Shown: in pieces, positions 32,398 to 41,952 of the stretch | Layout: the number at the start of each line of letters is the position of its first letter | Position numbering within the stretch: position 1 is the stretch's first letter | Assembly (NCBI RefSeq): GCF_009371985.2 | Contig: NZ_VIKU02000006.1 | Span: forward strand, 146,796-210,795 | Source: Pelagihabitans pacificus | GTDB lineage: Bacteria > Bacteroidota > Bacteroidia > Flavobacteriales > Flavobacteriaceae | Length of the DNA: 64,000 nucleotides | Reading direction: 5' to 3' | Made by a program: the position numbers and the translations under genes | Notes under the pieces: model-generated | Databases searched by the model: none | What the model was told of the DNA's origin: nothing | What the model saw: only the letters and a program-made list of their open reading frames with translations

Positions 32398-34353
32398 ATG
32401 CACAGACCAACTATTCTAATATTATTGCTTTTTTACTCCGGTCTGTCATACGCCCAAACCCATCTCGACTCTTTGTACCGTATTTGGGAAGACGTCAATA
32501 GCCCCGATACTCTTAGGGCCAATGCCCTAACAGACTATATCTACGAAGGATATTTCTATACCAAGCCCGATAGTGCGGTTATCCTGGCGGATGAACTTCT
32601 AACATTCAACGAAAACACCAGCAATCAAAAAGGAATGGTAGAAACCCTTGATTTAAAGGGGTACGTCCTTTTTAGAAAGGGCGATTATTCCCAAGCCCTA
32701 CAATCGTATCAAAAAGGATTACGGCTGGCCAAAACGATTGAATATCACTTGGGCGCTGCGGATATTCTTACTAAAATTGGATATCTGTACCATGACAATG
32801 AAGACATCCTCACCGCCTTGCAGTACTATGAACGAGGCTTAAAAATCTATGAGAAACTCGGTGACTTGGATGGCATGGGTTCCATCTTCAACGAGTATGG
32901 CAGTATCTACAGAACCAGGGGAGAACATGAAAAAGCGTTGGACTACTACCAAAAGGGTGTAGCCATCAATGAAGATACCGGGGATGAAAAGGGCAATGCT
33001 GCCTTATACGTCAATATAGGACACCTGTATGCCGATCAGGAGGAATATTCAAAAGCGCTCGACAGCTATCAAAAAGGACTTGGCATCGACGAGGCGACCG
33101 GAAATCAATTAGGGATTGCTTCCGCACTTGCAGGTATAGGCACTATCTATTTGGAGCAAGGCGATGATGCCAAGGCCTTGGACTTCCTCCTAAGGAGTTT
33201 ACAAATCAGCGAAACCATCAACGACATCCAAGGACGTGCCGCTACTTTATTGAACATCTCTGATATTTATTCGGATAAAGGGGATTTCTCGAAAGCCATC
33301 GCCTATTGCAAAAAAAGCCTTGAACTTGCCGAAGGTATTGGTGACATCGGAAATCAGGAGTCGTCATGCGATTGTCTTTATTATGCCTATAAAGGTCTAG
33401 GCAACATGAAAGAAGCCTTGGTGTATCATGAGAAGATGTTACAACTTGCAGATAGTATCCAGACCGAGGAAGCGGCCATTAAACTGCAGCAGATGGAGTT
33501 TTCGAAACAACTATTGGCCGATAGCTTGCTGCAGGTGGAAAAAGATTTGGAAGTAGAAATGAGACATCAAATGGAGGTGCAGGAAAAAGAGACGAATAGA
33601 AATATGGCCATCGGTGTCGGTGTATTCTTTTTGATACTTTCCGTTGGACTCTATAGTAGATGGCGCTATGTAAAAAAATCAAAGGCCATCATCGAAAAGG
33701 AAAAAGATCGCTCGGAGAATCTATTGCTTAATATCTTACCGGCCGAAATAGCGGAGGAACTCAAGCAAAAAGGAGAAGCGGCAGCCCGCGACTTCGAGTT
33801 GGTCTCCATTCTTTTTACCGACTTTAAAGGTTTTACCGAACAATCGGCCCAAATTTCCGCCAAAGAACTGATTGGTGAGATCAATCACTGTTTCAAGGCC
33901 TTCGACCTCATCTGTGAAAAATACGGAATCGAGAAGATAAAGACCATCGGAGATGCCTACATGGCAGCCGGTGGCTTACCGGTGCCTTCGGACGGGTCTG
34001 TTCAAAATACCGTTATGGCCGCCTTGGAGATGCAGAACTATATGACCGATAGGATCACTACAAAAAAAGCCAAAAATGAATTTACCTTTGAAATGCGATT
34101 GGGTATCCACACCGGTCCCGTGGTTGCGGGTATCGTCGGGGTAAAAAAGTTCCAGTACGATATTTGGGGAGACACCGTGAACACTGCCTCAAGAATGGAG
34201 AGCAATGGGGAAGTCGGTATGGTAAACATCTCCCAGGATACTTATGAACTGATCAAAGACCTTCCCCAGTTTGCCTTTTCACCAAGAGGAGAGATAAAAG
34301 TAAAAGGAAAGGGGGAAATAGCTATGTGGTTTGTTAAAATGGCCCAAGTTTAA
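32398..34353 (+). CDS. TPR-sensor class III adenylate cyclase
   Basis: A 651-residue membrane protein. A signal peptide (ending in SGLSYAQ) precedes a periplasmic run of TPR units (about 60-370), then a coiled coil, one transmembrane helix (about 403-422) and a cytoplasmic class III cyclase domain. Metal aspartates are D475 (FTDFKGF) and D519 (IGDAY). The purine-specifying pair is K515 (IKTIGDAY) and D588 (FQYDIWG), the combination that selects ATP over GTP; transition-state residues N595 and R599 are in VNTASRM. It should make cAMP in response to a periplasmic TPR-bound signal. Single gene, with about 200 non-coding bases upstream. Confidence 0.92.
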   Translation: MHRPTILILLLFYSGLSYAQTHLDSLYRIWEDVNSPDTLRANALTDYIYEGYFYTKPDSAVILADELLTFNENTSNQKGMVETLDLKGYVLFRKGDYSQALQSYQKGLRLAKTIEYHLGAADILTKIGYLYHDNEDILTALQYYERGLKIYEKLGDLDGMGSIFNEYGSIYRTRGEHEKALDYYQKGVAINEDTGDEKGNAALYVNIGHLYADQEEYSKALDSYQKGLGIDEATGNQLGIASALAGIGTIYLEQGDDAKALDFLLRSLQISETINDIQGRAATLLNISDIYSDKGDFSKAIAYCKKSLELAEGIGDIGNQESSCDCLYYAYKGLGNMKEALVYHEKMLQLADSIQTEEAAIKLQQMEFSKQLLADSLLQVEKDLEVEMRHQMEVQEKETNRNMAIGVGVFFLILSVGLYSRWRYVKKSKAIIEKEKDRSENLLLNILPAEIAEELKQKGEAAARDFELVSILFTDFKGFTEQSAQISAKELIGEINHCFKAFDLICEKYGIEKIKTIGDAYMAAGGLPVPSDGSVQNTVMAALEMQNYMTDRITTKKAKNEFTFEMRLGIHTGPVVAGIVGVKKFQYDIWGDTVNTASRMESNGEVGMVNISQDTYELIKDLPQFAFSPRGEIKVKGKGEIAMWFVKMAQV

Positions 34354-34410
34354 AAGTTTACATGTTAAAAAGGACCAAACTGACTAATCTCGATTAATTA
34401 CAGCACATAG

Positions 34411-34860
34411 ATGAGGATTGAAAAAGCAAAGAGTAGCGATTCCGCAAAACTCACTGAACTGACATTTCGTTCCAAAGCACATTGGGGCTATTCCAAGAAA
34501 CAGCTCGAAGAGTGGCGGGACGAACTAACGGTAACCCCTACTTATATACGACATAATCAGGTTTTCAAACTAACCGGCCATCAACAAGTAATCGGGTTTT
34601 ACGCCTTTCGTCCAGAAAATAAAACCGATGTAAAACTTGATTTCCTATTTATGGAACCCCGATTTATCGGCAAAGGTTATGGGAAACACTTGATGGACGA
34701 TTGCACGAAACGAATCCGTAGTCTGGGGTACAAGACCATAACGCTGGATGCCGACCCCAATGCAGCGACCTTTTACGGGAAAGTTGGGTTTCGGGTGATT
34801 GGACAATTGCAAAGTTCCATAAAAGAGCGATTTTTACCGATTATGAAAATGACCTTTTAG
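34411..34860 (+). CDS. GNAT-family N-acetyltransferase
   Basis: A 149-residue protein with the GNAT fold: start MRIEKAKSSDSAKLTELTF, the beta4/beta5 region DFLFMEPRFIGKGYGKHLMD with the acetyl-CoA pyrophosphate loop (RFIGKGYGK), and the C-terminal TITLDADPNAATFYGKVGF. It transfers an acetyl or acyl group from CoA to an unknown acceptor in the cytoplasm. It lies 57 bases after the cyclase gene on the same strand and converges with the rny transcript. Confidence 0.88.
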   Translation: MRIEKAKSSDSAKLTELTFRSKAHWGYSKKQLEEWRDELTVTPTYIRHNQVFKLTGHQQVIGFYAFRPENKTDVKLDFLFMEPRFIGKGYGKHLMDDCTKRIRSLGYKTITLDADPNAATFYGKVGFRVIGQLQSSIKERFLPIMKMTF

Positions 34861-34957
34861 CGCTCTGGAAACAGCATTCGGTGATGCTCATCGAAAGGTC
34901 ACGGAAAAGTAAAATACGCTCAAAACCCGACTTCCAAAATTGTATCAACGTTTTTGT

Positions 34958-34987
34958 GAAAAAGGGCTACAAAGGCTCCTTTAAGCC
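34958..34987 (-). terminator. Rho-independent terminator after rny
   Basis: On the - strand the stem GGCT T AAAG / CTTT GT AGCC with loop GAGC (34965-34987) is followed by CTTTTT. It begins 13 bases after the rny stop codon. The small internal mismatch lowers the certainty. Confidence 0.6.
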
Positions 34988-34999
34988 AGACAAAGCCAA

Positions 35000-36568
35000 C
35001 TATTTAGCCACATTCACCGCTCTAGTCTCCCGAATAACAGTAACCTTGACCTGACCGGGATACGTCATATCGGTCTGTATCTTCTGGGAAATTTCAAAAG
35101 AGAGCTCGGCAGCCTTGTCATCGCTCACCTTTTCACTTTCCACGATAACACGCAGTTCCCTACCAGCCTGTATGGCATAGGCTTTTTGCACACCGCCAAA
35201 ACCAAAGGCGATATCCTCTAAATCCTTTAATCGCTGTATGTACGAATCAAGTACCTGGCGCCGTGCACCCGGTCTCGCACCACTAATGGCATCACAGACC
35301 TGTACAATGGGCGAAATCAAGGTCTTCATTTCGATTTCGTCGTGGTGGGCACCAATGGCGTTGCACACATCGGGCTTCTCCCCAAACTTTTCGGCCCATT
35401 GCATTCCCAAAATCGCATGCGGTGTTTCGACCTCCGCTTCGGTGTTGGGTACCTTCCCGATGTCGTGTAATAACCCCGCACGCTTGGCCAATTTAGGATT
35501 TAGCCCGAGTTCGGCGGCCATTACACCACATAGTTTTGCAACTTCCCTGGAGTGCTGCAAAAGATTTTGACCATAGGAGGAACGATATTTCATACGCCCA
35601 ACGGAACGGATCAATTCAGGATGCAATCCGTGAATACCCAAATCGATTACGGTACGTTTTCCTACCTCCACGATTTCTTGTTCTATTTGCTTTTCGGTCT
35701 TCCTAACAATTTCCTCGATACGCGCAGGGTGTATTCTTCCATCGGTCACCAATTTGTGCAAAGACAATCGGGCAACTTCCCGTCGAACGGAATCAAAACA
35801 GGAGAGTATAATGGCTTCGGGGGTATCGTCCACAATGATTTCAACTCCGGTAGCGGCCTCCAACGCACGGATATTTCTCCCTTCCCGTCCAATGATACGG
35901 CCCTTTACATCATCCGATTCCAAGTTGAACACAGATACGCAGTTCTCCACGGCTTCCTCGGTACCAATACGCTGTATGGTATTAATTACGATTTTTCGTG
36001 CCTCTTGTTCCGCAGTAAGTTTGGCTTCTTCCACCGTGTTTTGAATGAAGCTCATCGCATCCGTGCGGGCCGTCTCCTTCAAGGACTCCATTAACTGGGT
36101 CTTGGCATCTTCGGCGGAAAGCCCCGAAATTACCTCCAGTTGTTGTACCTGATGTTTGTGCAATTTTTCAAGTTCGGCCTGTTTCTTCTCAAAAACCTCA
36201 ATACGGTGTTCTGCATTCTTTATTTTTGACTCTAGCTGTTCGTTCAGTCTTTTGCTCTTGGCCAGTTCATTGCTTACTTGTGATTCTTTATCCCGTGCGC
36301 GTTTTTCGGCTTCATTAATTTTCTTGTCCTTTCCAATAATCACCTTCTCGTGCTCTGCCTTCAACTCCAAGAACTTTTCCTTTGCTTGGAAAATCTTGTC
36401 CTTTTTAATGTTCTCACCTTCCGTTTTGGCGTTTTTCAGGATGCTATCCGCTTCCCGCTTGGCATTGGCGATCGTTTTGGACGCTTTGCCTTTCTCCATA
36501 AATTTTGCAATGGCAAAACCTATGGCGAGCCCTACTACTGCCGCTATGATGATAAATGTATAATCCAT
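35000..36568 (-). CDS. rny: Ribonuclease Y
   Basis: The ATG at 36568 is preferred over a TTG three codons upstream. The 522-residue protein has an N-terminal membrane helix ([17 protein letters not shown]), a long coiled coil to about residue 150, a KH RNA-binding domain (GRIIGREG at 223-230) and an HD phosphodiesterase domain (LLHDIGK, H368 and D369; AHHDEIE later). This is the full family architecture. It is the membrane-anchored endoribonuclease that starts mRNA turnover. It is downstream of zapA with a structured RNA between them, and is closed by a hairpin at 34958-34987. Confidence 0.96.
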   Translation of the reverse strand: MDYTFIIIAAVVGLAIGFAIAKFMEKGKASKTIANAKREADSILKNAKTEGENIKKDKIFQAKEKFLELKAEHEKVIIGKDKKINEAEKRARDKESQVSNELAKSKRLNEQLESKIKNAEHRIEVFEKKQAELEKLHKHQVQQLEVISGLSAEDAKTQLMESLKETARTDAMSFIQNTVEEAKLTAEQEARKIVINTIQRIGTEEAVENCVSVFNLESDDVKGRIIGREGRNIRALEAATGVEIIVDDTPEAIILSCFDSVRREVARLSLHKLVTDGRIHPARIEEIVRKTEKQIEQEIVEVGKRTVIDLGIHGLHPELIRSVGRMKYRSSYGQNLLQHSREVAKLCGVMAAELGLNPKLAKRAGLLHDIGKVPNTEAEVETPHAILGMQWAEKFGEKPDVCNAIGAHHDEIEMKTLISPIVQVCDAISGARPGARRQVLDSYIQRLKDLEDIAFGFGGVQKAYAIQAGRELRVIVESEKVSDDKAAELSFEISQKIQTDMTYPGQVKVTVIRETRAVNVAK

Positions 36569-36671
36569 GGTGTTCAAATTAAACTGTTCAATCGAAGCAA
36601 CCCGCTCCCATTGTATTGTGATTGGTCCCTGTCGTCGGGATATTCAAAAACTTGTCCCGAAACGAACCTAT

Positions 36672-36845
36672 AAAAAAAGCCCACATCGGAGGAAGTTTTG
36701 TACAAACTCCTATAAACAGGTTTAGGGCTAACAGACCGATCAAGGATCCTTGTACAAGCAAGGCATGCTTTTACGACCTAAACTCACCCTTTTTAAACTT
36801 AATTAACGTTGAGTTTGTCAAAAGATAGTACCAATGTGGGCAGTA
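36672..36845 (-). ncRNA. ssrS: Probable 6S RNA
   Basis: The 304-base zapA-rny gap holds a long, imperfect self-complementary hairpin on the - strand. The closing stem GCCCACAT (36841-36834) pairs with ATGTGGGC (36686-36679) and is followed by TTTTTTT. Inside, ACAAACTC pairs with GAGTTTGT, TTTAGG with CCTAAA, and an apical hairpin is CCTTG / CAAGG. The single rod of helices separated by internal loops, the length of about 170 nt, and the position next to zapA all fit 6S RNA, which binds RNA polymerase as a promoter mimic. No match to a covariance model has been made, so the class is inferred. Confidence 0.75.
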
Positions 36846-36872
36846 ACTTTGATTGTATTTTAAAGAACGTAT

Positions 36873-37169
36873 TTACTTTATACTAAGCTTGGCATTCACC
36901 AAATCGTCAAGAGACTTCAACCGCTCCAGGGCCTCTAGGGTACCTTCGGATTGGTCGATGCCTTTTTGCTCTATTTTCGATGCGAACTGTAAGGCACACA
37001 TGGCGAGCACATCTTGTTTGTCACGCACGGCATAGCTCTGTTCGAACTTTTTGGCCAATTGCTCAATGTTCTTTGCGGCTTTCCGCAACCCCTCTTCTTG
37101 GCTGGGGTCTATGGTTAGGGGATATACCCTATCTGCAATTGAAAGCTTTATCTTGAGCTTTTCAGACAT
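36873..37169 (-). CDS. zapA: Cell division protein ZapA
   Basis: A 98-residue protein starting at the ATG at 37169 (a TTG at 37184 lies in the upstream gene's border and is less likely). The N-terminal EKLKIKLSIADRVYPLTID segment and the EEGLRKAAKNIEQLAKKFEQ helix match ZapA; the C-terminal half is coiled coil with QDVLAMCALQFASKIE. ZapA bundles FtsZ filaments at the division septum. The upstream gene ends 15 bases before it, and the two share a promoter at 37500-37530. Confidence 0.88.
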   Translation of the reverse strand: MSEKLKIKLSIADRVYPLTIDPSQEEGLRKAAKNIEQLAKKFEQSYAVRDKQDVLAMCALQFASKIEQKGIDQSEGTLEALERLKSLDDLVNAKLSIK

Positions 37170-37184
37170 ACAATTTATTGCCAA

Positions 37185-37475
37185 TTATTCAGCAAGCTGT
37201 GAAATGCAATGGTCCAACTCCCTGATCAATGTGTTTATTTTAAGCTTAGCTTCCGTTTTATTTTCATTACTGCCTAGCATTGAATTCGCCAACTTTAAGG
37301 AATTGTACTTTTCTTCCCACTCAGAGACCGAACTGTGTACGGTTTCCTTTTCGTTCTTCATGGAAACCAGTTCTCTCTCTAACCTTTCATTAGCCTGATG
37401 CAGTACATCCAATCGGTGTAGCAATTTGCTAATTTTGTTTTCAAGGGAATCAACGATTTGAACCAATTCACTCAT
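37185..37475 (-). CDS. Small coiled-coil protein upstream of zapA
   Basis: A 96-residue acidic protein that is coiled coil over nearly all its length (IVDSLENKISKLLHRLDVLH, ANERLERELVSMKNEKE). It has no signal or membrane segment. By size, structure and position next to zapA it may act like ZapB in the division machinery, but no sequence motif proves this. ATG at 37475 follows a well-formed Bacteroidota promoter, with a leader of roughly 20 bases. Confidence 0.8.
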   Translation of the reverse strand: MSELVQIVDSLENKISKLLHRLDVLHQANERLERELVSMKNEKETVHSSVSEWEEKYNSLKLANSMLGSNENKTEAKLKINTLIRELDHCISQLAE

Positions 37476-37499
37476 AAACGAAATTCAATACGATTTACA

Positions 37500-37530
37500 C
37501 AAAGTTAACATACATCTGCCGACTTAGCAA
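37500..37530 (-). promoter_or_regulatory. Promoter of the coiled-coil/zapA operon
   Basis: On the - strand TTG (37530-37528) and TAACTTTG (37507-37500) are separated by 20 bases, a perfect match to the Bacteroidota -33/-7 layout. Transcription should begin near 37494, about 19 bases before the ATG. Confidence 0.75.
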
Positions 37531-37736
37531 TTCTTTTTTCAATTATTCCTTAAGCGATACTTTAACGTCATGAAAACGCCTCGCGGCCCTTAGCTGGCTC
37601 CCAATGTAAAAGGTTTTCCAAAATCAAGTCGGATAATTAGGTTCATCTGTTTAAATTTACCCGTTTTTTAGTGTCATACCCCAATACCTGACAAAAAATC
37701 CCGTTTCAATATTCACAAATAGGCATCAAAGTTGTT

Positions 37737-39458
37737 ATGGTTTACTTCGTGTTACCAAAAATTGACAAGAGAAAAATAGTATGTGGATGGGTTTTGTGCT
37801 GTTCACTTTTTGTAATTGCACAGGAGAACTATCCACAGGAAACCTTTCAATCTCCCATGGATATTCCTTTGATACTCGCCGGGACTTTCGGGGAGTTGCG
37901 TTCGAACCACTTTCACGCGGGAATCGACATCAAGACACAACAAAGGCAGGGACTACCGATTTATGCCATTGGTGACGGCAGTGTTACCCGTATCAAAATA
38001 GCACATTGGGGATATGGTAAGGTACTCTACGTGGCGCATCCGAACGGATATACCTCGGTTTACGGCCACCTCCAAAAATTCGCGCCTGAAATCGAGGCGT
38101 ACATTAAAAAGGTACAATACCAAAAAAGATCTTACCAAGTAGAGGTATTTCCAGACCTAGGGGAAGTAACGGTCAAAAAGGGACAGGTCATCGCTTATTC
38201 AGGGAATACCGGTGGTTCTTCCGGGCCCCATTTACACTTCGAGATCCGAAGTAGTATTTCCGAAAAACCTACAAATCCCTTGTTATATGGCTTTGAGGTC
38301 AGGGATGCGACCAACCCCGTTCTAGAAGAAGTCTATGCCTACCCCCTTTCTAAAAATGCCAGAGTGAATCAGAGCACCGACAAGGTGGAATTGAATTTCA
38401 AAAGACAGAAAGACGGTACTTTCTTGGCCGATAAGGTGTCTGCTTTGGGCACTATCGGTTTTGGTTTTAAGGGCTTTGACAGACAAGACCTGGCGGCGAA
38501 TAAAAATGGTATATATTCAGTACAACTCAGTGTTAACGGAAAGATATATACCGATTATGATTTTGAGACTTTTTCTTTTGCAGAGAGCCGATACATCAAC
38601 ACCTTGATAGATTATGAGCATTTCGGAGCCTATCGCCAGCGTATACAGCAGTGTTTCAAAACACCCGGAAATCGGCTCGGCATCTATAACACCCTCTACA
38701 ATGACGGCAAAATAAACATTCAAGAAGGGATGAGTTATAGCGTAACCTTACTCCTTAGGGACCTTGGTGGAAACGAGACCAAGATCATTATTCCGGTCGA
38801 AGGAAAGAACGAACCCGTCAAAATTGAAAAAGAAGAGGAAAAAACGGATGAGTACCTTGTGGCCAAAAAGAACAACAATTACGACCTGGGCGCCGCCACC
38901 GTTTATTTTCCCGCAAATACCTTTTACAAAGACTTTTATATTGACCTCAAAAAAGGAACGGATACCATTACCATACATAATAGCAGAGTTCCTGCCCATC
39001 GGAATTTCACCCTCACCTTCGATGTTTCCAAATATAGTAAGGAGGAGAGAAAACAACTTTTTATTGCCCGATTGGACAAAGATTTGGATGCCAATTATGC
39101 ATCGACTTACAAGAGGGGCAATACCTTTACTACAAGAACTAGAAATCTGGGAACCTATACCCTCGCTAAAGATACCATTCCCCCAACAATTAGACCCAAA
39201 AATTTTAAGGAAAAACAATGGTTGAACAACTATAGCTATCTCAGTCTCCGAATTTCCGACGACCTCAGCGGGGTCAAGAGCTATTCCGCCACTCTTAACG
39301 GTGACTGGATTCTTATGGAATACGAGCCAAAAACAAGGACCTTGACATACAACTTTGACGACAAGATATTGGACAAAACCCAATGTGAACTCCAAGTTAC
39401 GGTTAGTGATAACGTAGGCAACACGACCATTTACAAAAGCACATTTTATCGTAAATAG
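37737..39458 (+). CDS. M23-family (LytM) cell-wall peptidase
   Basis: A 573-residue exported protein with a hydrophobic segment ending near FVIAQE. The LytM domain occupies about residues 40-190: zinc ligands H60 and D64 in NHFHAGIDI, the catalytic histidines in TSVYGHLQ and GPHLHFEIR. A long beta-rich C-terminal region (SDDLSGVKSYSA and SDNVGNTTIYKS, Ig-like) follows. It should cut peptidoglycan cross-bridges or be a regulatory homologue in the periplasm. The TonB-dependent receptor gene begins 5 bases after its stop. Confidence 0.92.
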   Translation: MVYFVLPKIDKRKIVCGWVLCCSLFVIAQENYPQETFQSPMDIPLILAGTFGELRSNHFHAGIDIKTQQRQGLPIYAIGDGSVTRIKIAHWGYGKVLYVAHPNGYTSVYGHLQKFAPEIEAYIKKVQYQKRSYQVEVFPDLGEVTVKKGQVIAYSGNTGGSSGPHLHFEIRSSISEKPTNPLLYGFEVRDATNPVLEEVYAYPLSKNARVNQSTDKVELNFKRQKDGTFLADKVSALGTIGFGFKGFDRQDLAANKNGIYSVQLSVNGKIYTDYDFETFSFAESRYINTLIDYEHFGAYRQRIQQCFKTPGNRLGIYNTLYNDGKINIQEGMSYSVTLLLRDLGGNETKIIIPVEGKNEPVKIEKEEEKTDEYLVAKKNNNYDLGAATVYFPANTFYKDFYIDLKKGTDTITIHNSRVPAHRNFTLTFDVSKYSKEERKQLFIARLDKDLDANYASTYKRGNTFTTRTRNLGTYTLAKDTIPPTIRPKNFKEKQWLNNYSYLSLRISDDLSGVKSYSATLNGDWILMEYEPKTRTLTYNFDDKILDKTQCELQVTVSDNVGNTTIYKSTFYRK

Positions 39459-39463
39459 AAAAT

Positions 39464-41932
39464 TTGAGGCGTTTTAGATATCTTATTCTCTTGTTGGTAT
39501 GCTGCCCATTGGGCCTGATTTATTCTCAGACCGCTACCATCACGGGGGTGGTGCTCGATGAAAATGAGTCGCCTTTGGGGGGAGTAAACATCACTACTGA
39601 AAACGGGGGAAGCTTCACGGATCCGGATGGTTTTTACGTACTGCAGCTCGTGGCCGATACCCCCACCACGGTTACCTTTTCACATTTGGGCCATGAGAAC
39701 GTGGTCTTGGAAAACCTTATCCTTACGACCAACGAGACCTTTGAGTTCAATCCAGTAATGAAGACCAATGCCATCCAAGTGGCAGGAGTCACCGTAAGTC
39801 CGACTGGGGAAAAGGAGGCCAGGGGCATCCTAAGCGTGTCACCAGAGGTCGTTAGGAAAATCCCAGGAGCGAATGCCGGGGTAGAAAACGTGTTAAAGTT
39901 ATTACCGGGTGTATCATCAAGCAATGAACTCAGCACACAATATTCGGTTCGGGGCGGCAACTACGATGAAAATTTGGTCTACGTGAACGACATCGAGGTC
40001 TACCGCCCCTTTTTGGTGCGTTCCGCGCAACAAGAAGGACTCAGCTTTGTGAATAGCGATTTGGTTCAGGATGTTAAATTTTCACCTGGAGGTTTTCAAT
40101 CAAAGTACGGGGACAAGTTATCTTCCGTCTTGGACATTACCTACAAAAACCCGGTTGCTTTTGGGGCGAGCCTCGATGTAAGTTTCTTGGGAGCTGCGGC
40201 CTCGGTAGAGACTATCTCCGAAGATAAAAATTTTAGCGGTATCCTAGGCGTCCGATATCGAAACAATAGCTTACTGGTCAATAGCCTTGAAACACAGTCC
40301 AATTTCAATCCCACCTTCGCGGATTTACAAAGCTATTTCACCTATCGTTTTTCCAACAAGTTCAATCTTAGTTTTTTAGGGAATATCAGTATTAACGACT
40401 ATCAAAACGAACCCATCAACCGGCAAACCACATTCGGTACCTTGGATGCACCGGAGGTGCTCACTGTATTCTATGAAGGAAGGGAAAACAATCGCTTTGA
40501 TACGGCACTAGGTGCCTTTAAGGGCACTTACGTTCTAAATGATGAGGTAACCTTGAAACTCATTTCTTCAATCTATCATACTACGGAAGAAGAATATTCG
40601 GATGTTATCGCACAATACGAACTGGGCGAAATCGACACCAACCTTGGAAGCGATAATCTCGGTGAGGTAAACTCCTCGCGTGGATTGGCAACTGAATTCA
40701 ATAGGGCCCGTAACGACTTGGACGCCCTCATCTTTACTATGCAACACCGGGGAAGATATGCCAAAAACCAAAAAGTACTCGAATGGGGAGGCAAATATAC
40801 CCACGAAGATATCAGGGACCGTATCCGGGAATCCGAATTTATTGACTCCGTCGGTTTCTATATACGACCGCCATCTTCAGAATTTGTCAACAATCAGCCG
40901 GAGGAACCTTTCGACGCCCCCATTATTGCCTTTGATGAACTGAACGCCACCAACTTTGTCAAGACAAATCGCTTTAGCGGATTCATCCAATACAGCAATC
41001 AAAAATCTTGGAATGGCAATGAAATCTACTACAATATGGGCCTCAGGGGTCAGTACTGGACCATAAGTGGTACCGGGGTCGAGAAGGTGTCGCAGTCCAT
41101 TTTGAGCCCCAGGGCCCAATTCGCACTCAAACCCCGATGGCAACGTGATATGCTTTTCAGAATTTCGGGCGGTGTCTACCAACAACCCCCATTTTATAGG
41201 GAACTAAGGGATCAAAACGGGACGATCAACCCCAATGTCAAAGCGCAGAAGTCCATTCACCTTGTGTTGGGCAGCGAGTATAGCTTTACAGTTTGGGACC
41301 GCCCTTTCACCCTTGTGGGCGAGACCTATTACAAGGCCCTGAGCAACGTGAATCCGTACACCTTGGAGGATGTTCGCATTCGATATGCGGCAAACAATAA
41401 CGCCGAGGCCTATGTCTATGGGGCCGAACTACGTATGAACGGTGCCTTTGTCCCGGGAACGGAATCGTGGTTGAGCTTGGGATACCTTAAAACGGAAGAA
41501 AATATCGATGGCCGTGGATACATATCCCGCCCCACTGACCAACGTTTAAAAGTGGGGATTCTCTTTCAGGATTACGTGCCCAATATTCCTGATTTGAAAA
41601 TGTATTTGAACCTAATATACAATACCGGGGTACCCGGGGGATCGCCGAATTACGCCGACCCGTACCTTTTTCAAAATAGATTACGGGACTACAGACGGGC
41701 AGATTTGGGAATTTCCTATATTTTTGTCGATAGCAATAAAAGATACCCTAAAAACCATTGGCTTTATCGCTTCAAGGCGTTGAGTCTTGGTTTTGAAATT
41801 TTTAATCTGTTCAATACCCAAAATTCCATTACTAATACCTGGGTAAGGGATGTGGATAGTAAACAACAGTTTGCCGTCCCCAATTTTTTGACCAGCAGGG
41901 TGCTTAACCTAAGGGTGGGGGCCCGATTCTAA
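39464..41932 (+). CDS. TonB-dependent outer-membrane receptor with carboxypeptidase-like N-terminal domain
   Basis: TTG at 39464 is the only start compatible with the signal peptide (LILLLVCCPLGLIYSQ). The 822-residue protein begins with a CarboxypepD_reg domain (TITGVVLDENESPLGGVNI), then a plug domain (VLKLLPGVSSSNELSTQYSV, RGGNYDENLVYVNDIEVYRP) and a C-terminal 22-strand barrel ending in NLRVGARF. No SusD partner is adjacent, so the ligand is unlikely to be read from context. The gene starts 5 bases after the M23 gene, implying coupled expression, and is followed by a small secreted protein. Confidence 0.93.
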   Translation: MRRFRYLILLLVCCPLGLIYSQTATITGVVLDENESPLGGVNITTENGGSFTDPDGFYVLQLVADTPTTVTFSHLGHENVVLENLILTTNETFEFNPVMKTNAIQVAGVTVSPTGEKEARGILSVSPEVVRKIPGANAGVENVLKLLPGVSSSNELSTQYSVRGGNYDENLVYVNDIEVYRPFLVRSAQQEGLSFVNSDLVQDVKFSPGGFQSKYGDKLSSVLDITYKNPVAFGASLDVSFLGAAASVETISEDKNFSGILGVRYRNNSLLVNSLETQSNFNPTFADLQSYFTYRFSNKFNLSFLGNISINDYQNEPINRQTTFGTLDAPEVLTVFYEGRENNRFDTALGAFKGTYVLNDEVTLKLISSIYHTTEEEYSDVIAQYELGEIDTNLGSDNLGEVNSSRGLATEFNRARNDLDALIFTMQHRGRYAKNQKVLEWGGKYTHEDIRDRIRESEFIDSVGFYIRPPSSEFVNNQPEEPFDAPIIAFDELNATNFVKTNRFSGFIQYSNQKSWNGNEIYYNMGLRGQYWTISGTGVEKVSQSILSPRAQFALKPRWQRDMLFRISGGVYQQPPFYRELRDQNGTINPNVKAQKSIHLVLGSEYSFTVWDRPFTLVGETYYKALSNVNPYTLEDVRIRYAANNNAEAYVYGAELRMNGAFVPGTESWLSLGYLKTEENIDGRGYISRPTDQRLKVGILFQDYVPNIPDLKMYLNLIYNTGVPGGSPNYADPYLFQNRLRDYRRADLGISYIFVDSNKRYPKNHWLYRFKALSLGFEIFNLFNTQNSITNTWVRDVDSKQQFAVPNFLTSRVLNLRVGARF

Positions 41933-41952
41933 AAACAGTTTAGGATAGTCAA

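Noticed and set aside
35552..36094. A 180-codon + strand frame opposite rny
   Set aside because: rny has full domain support over this region.
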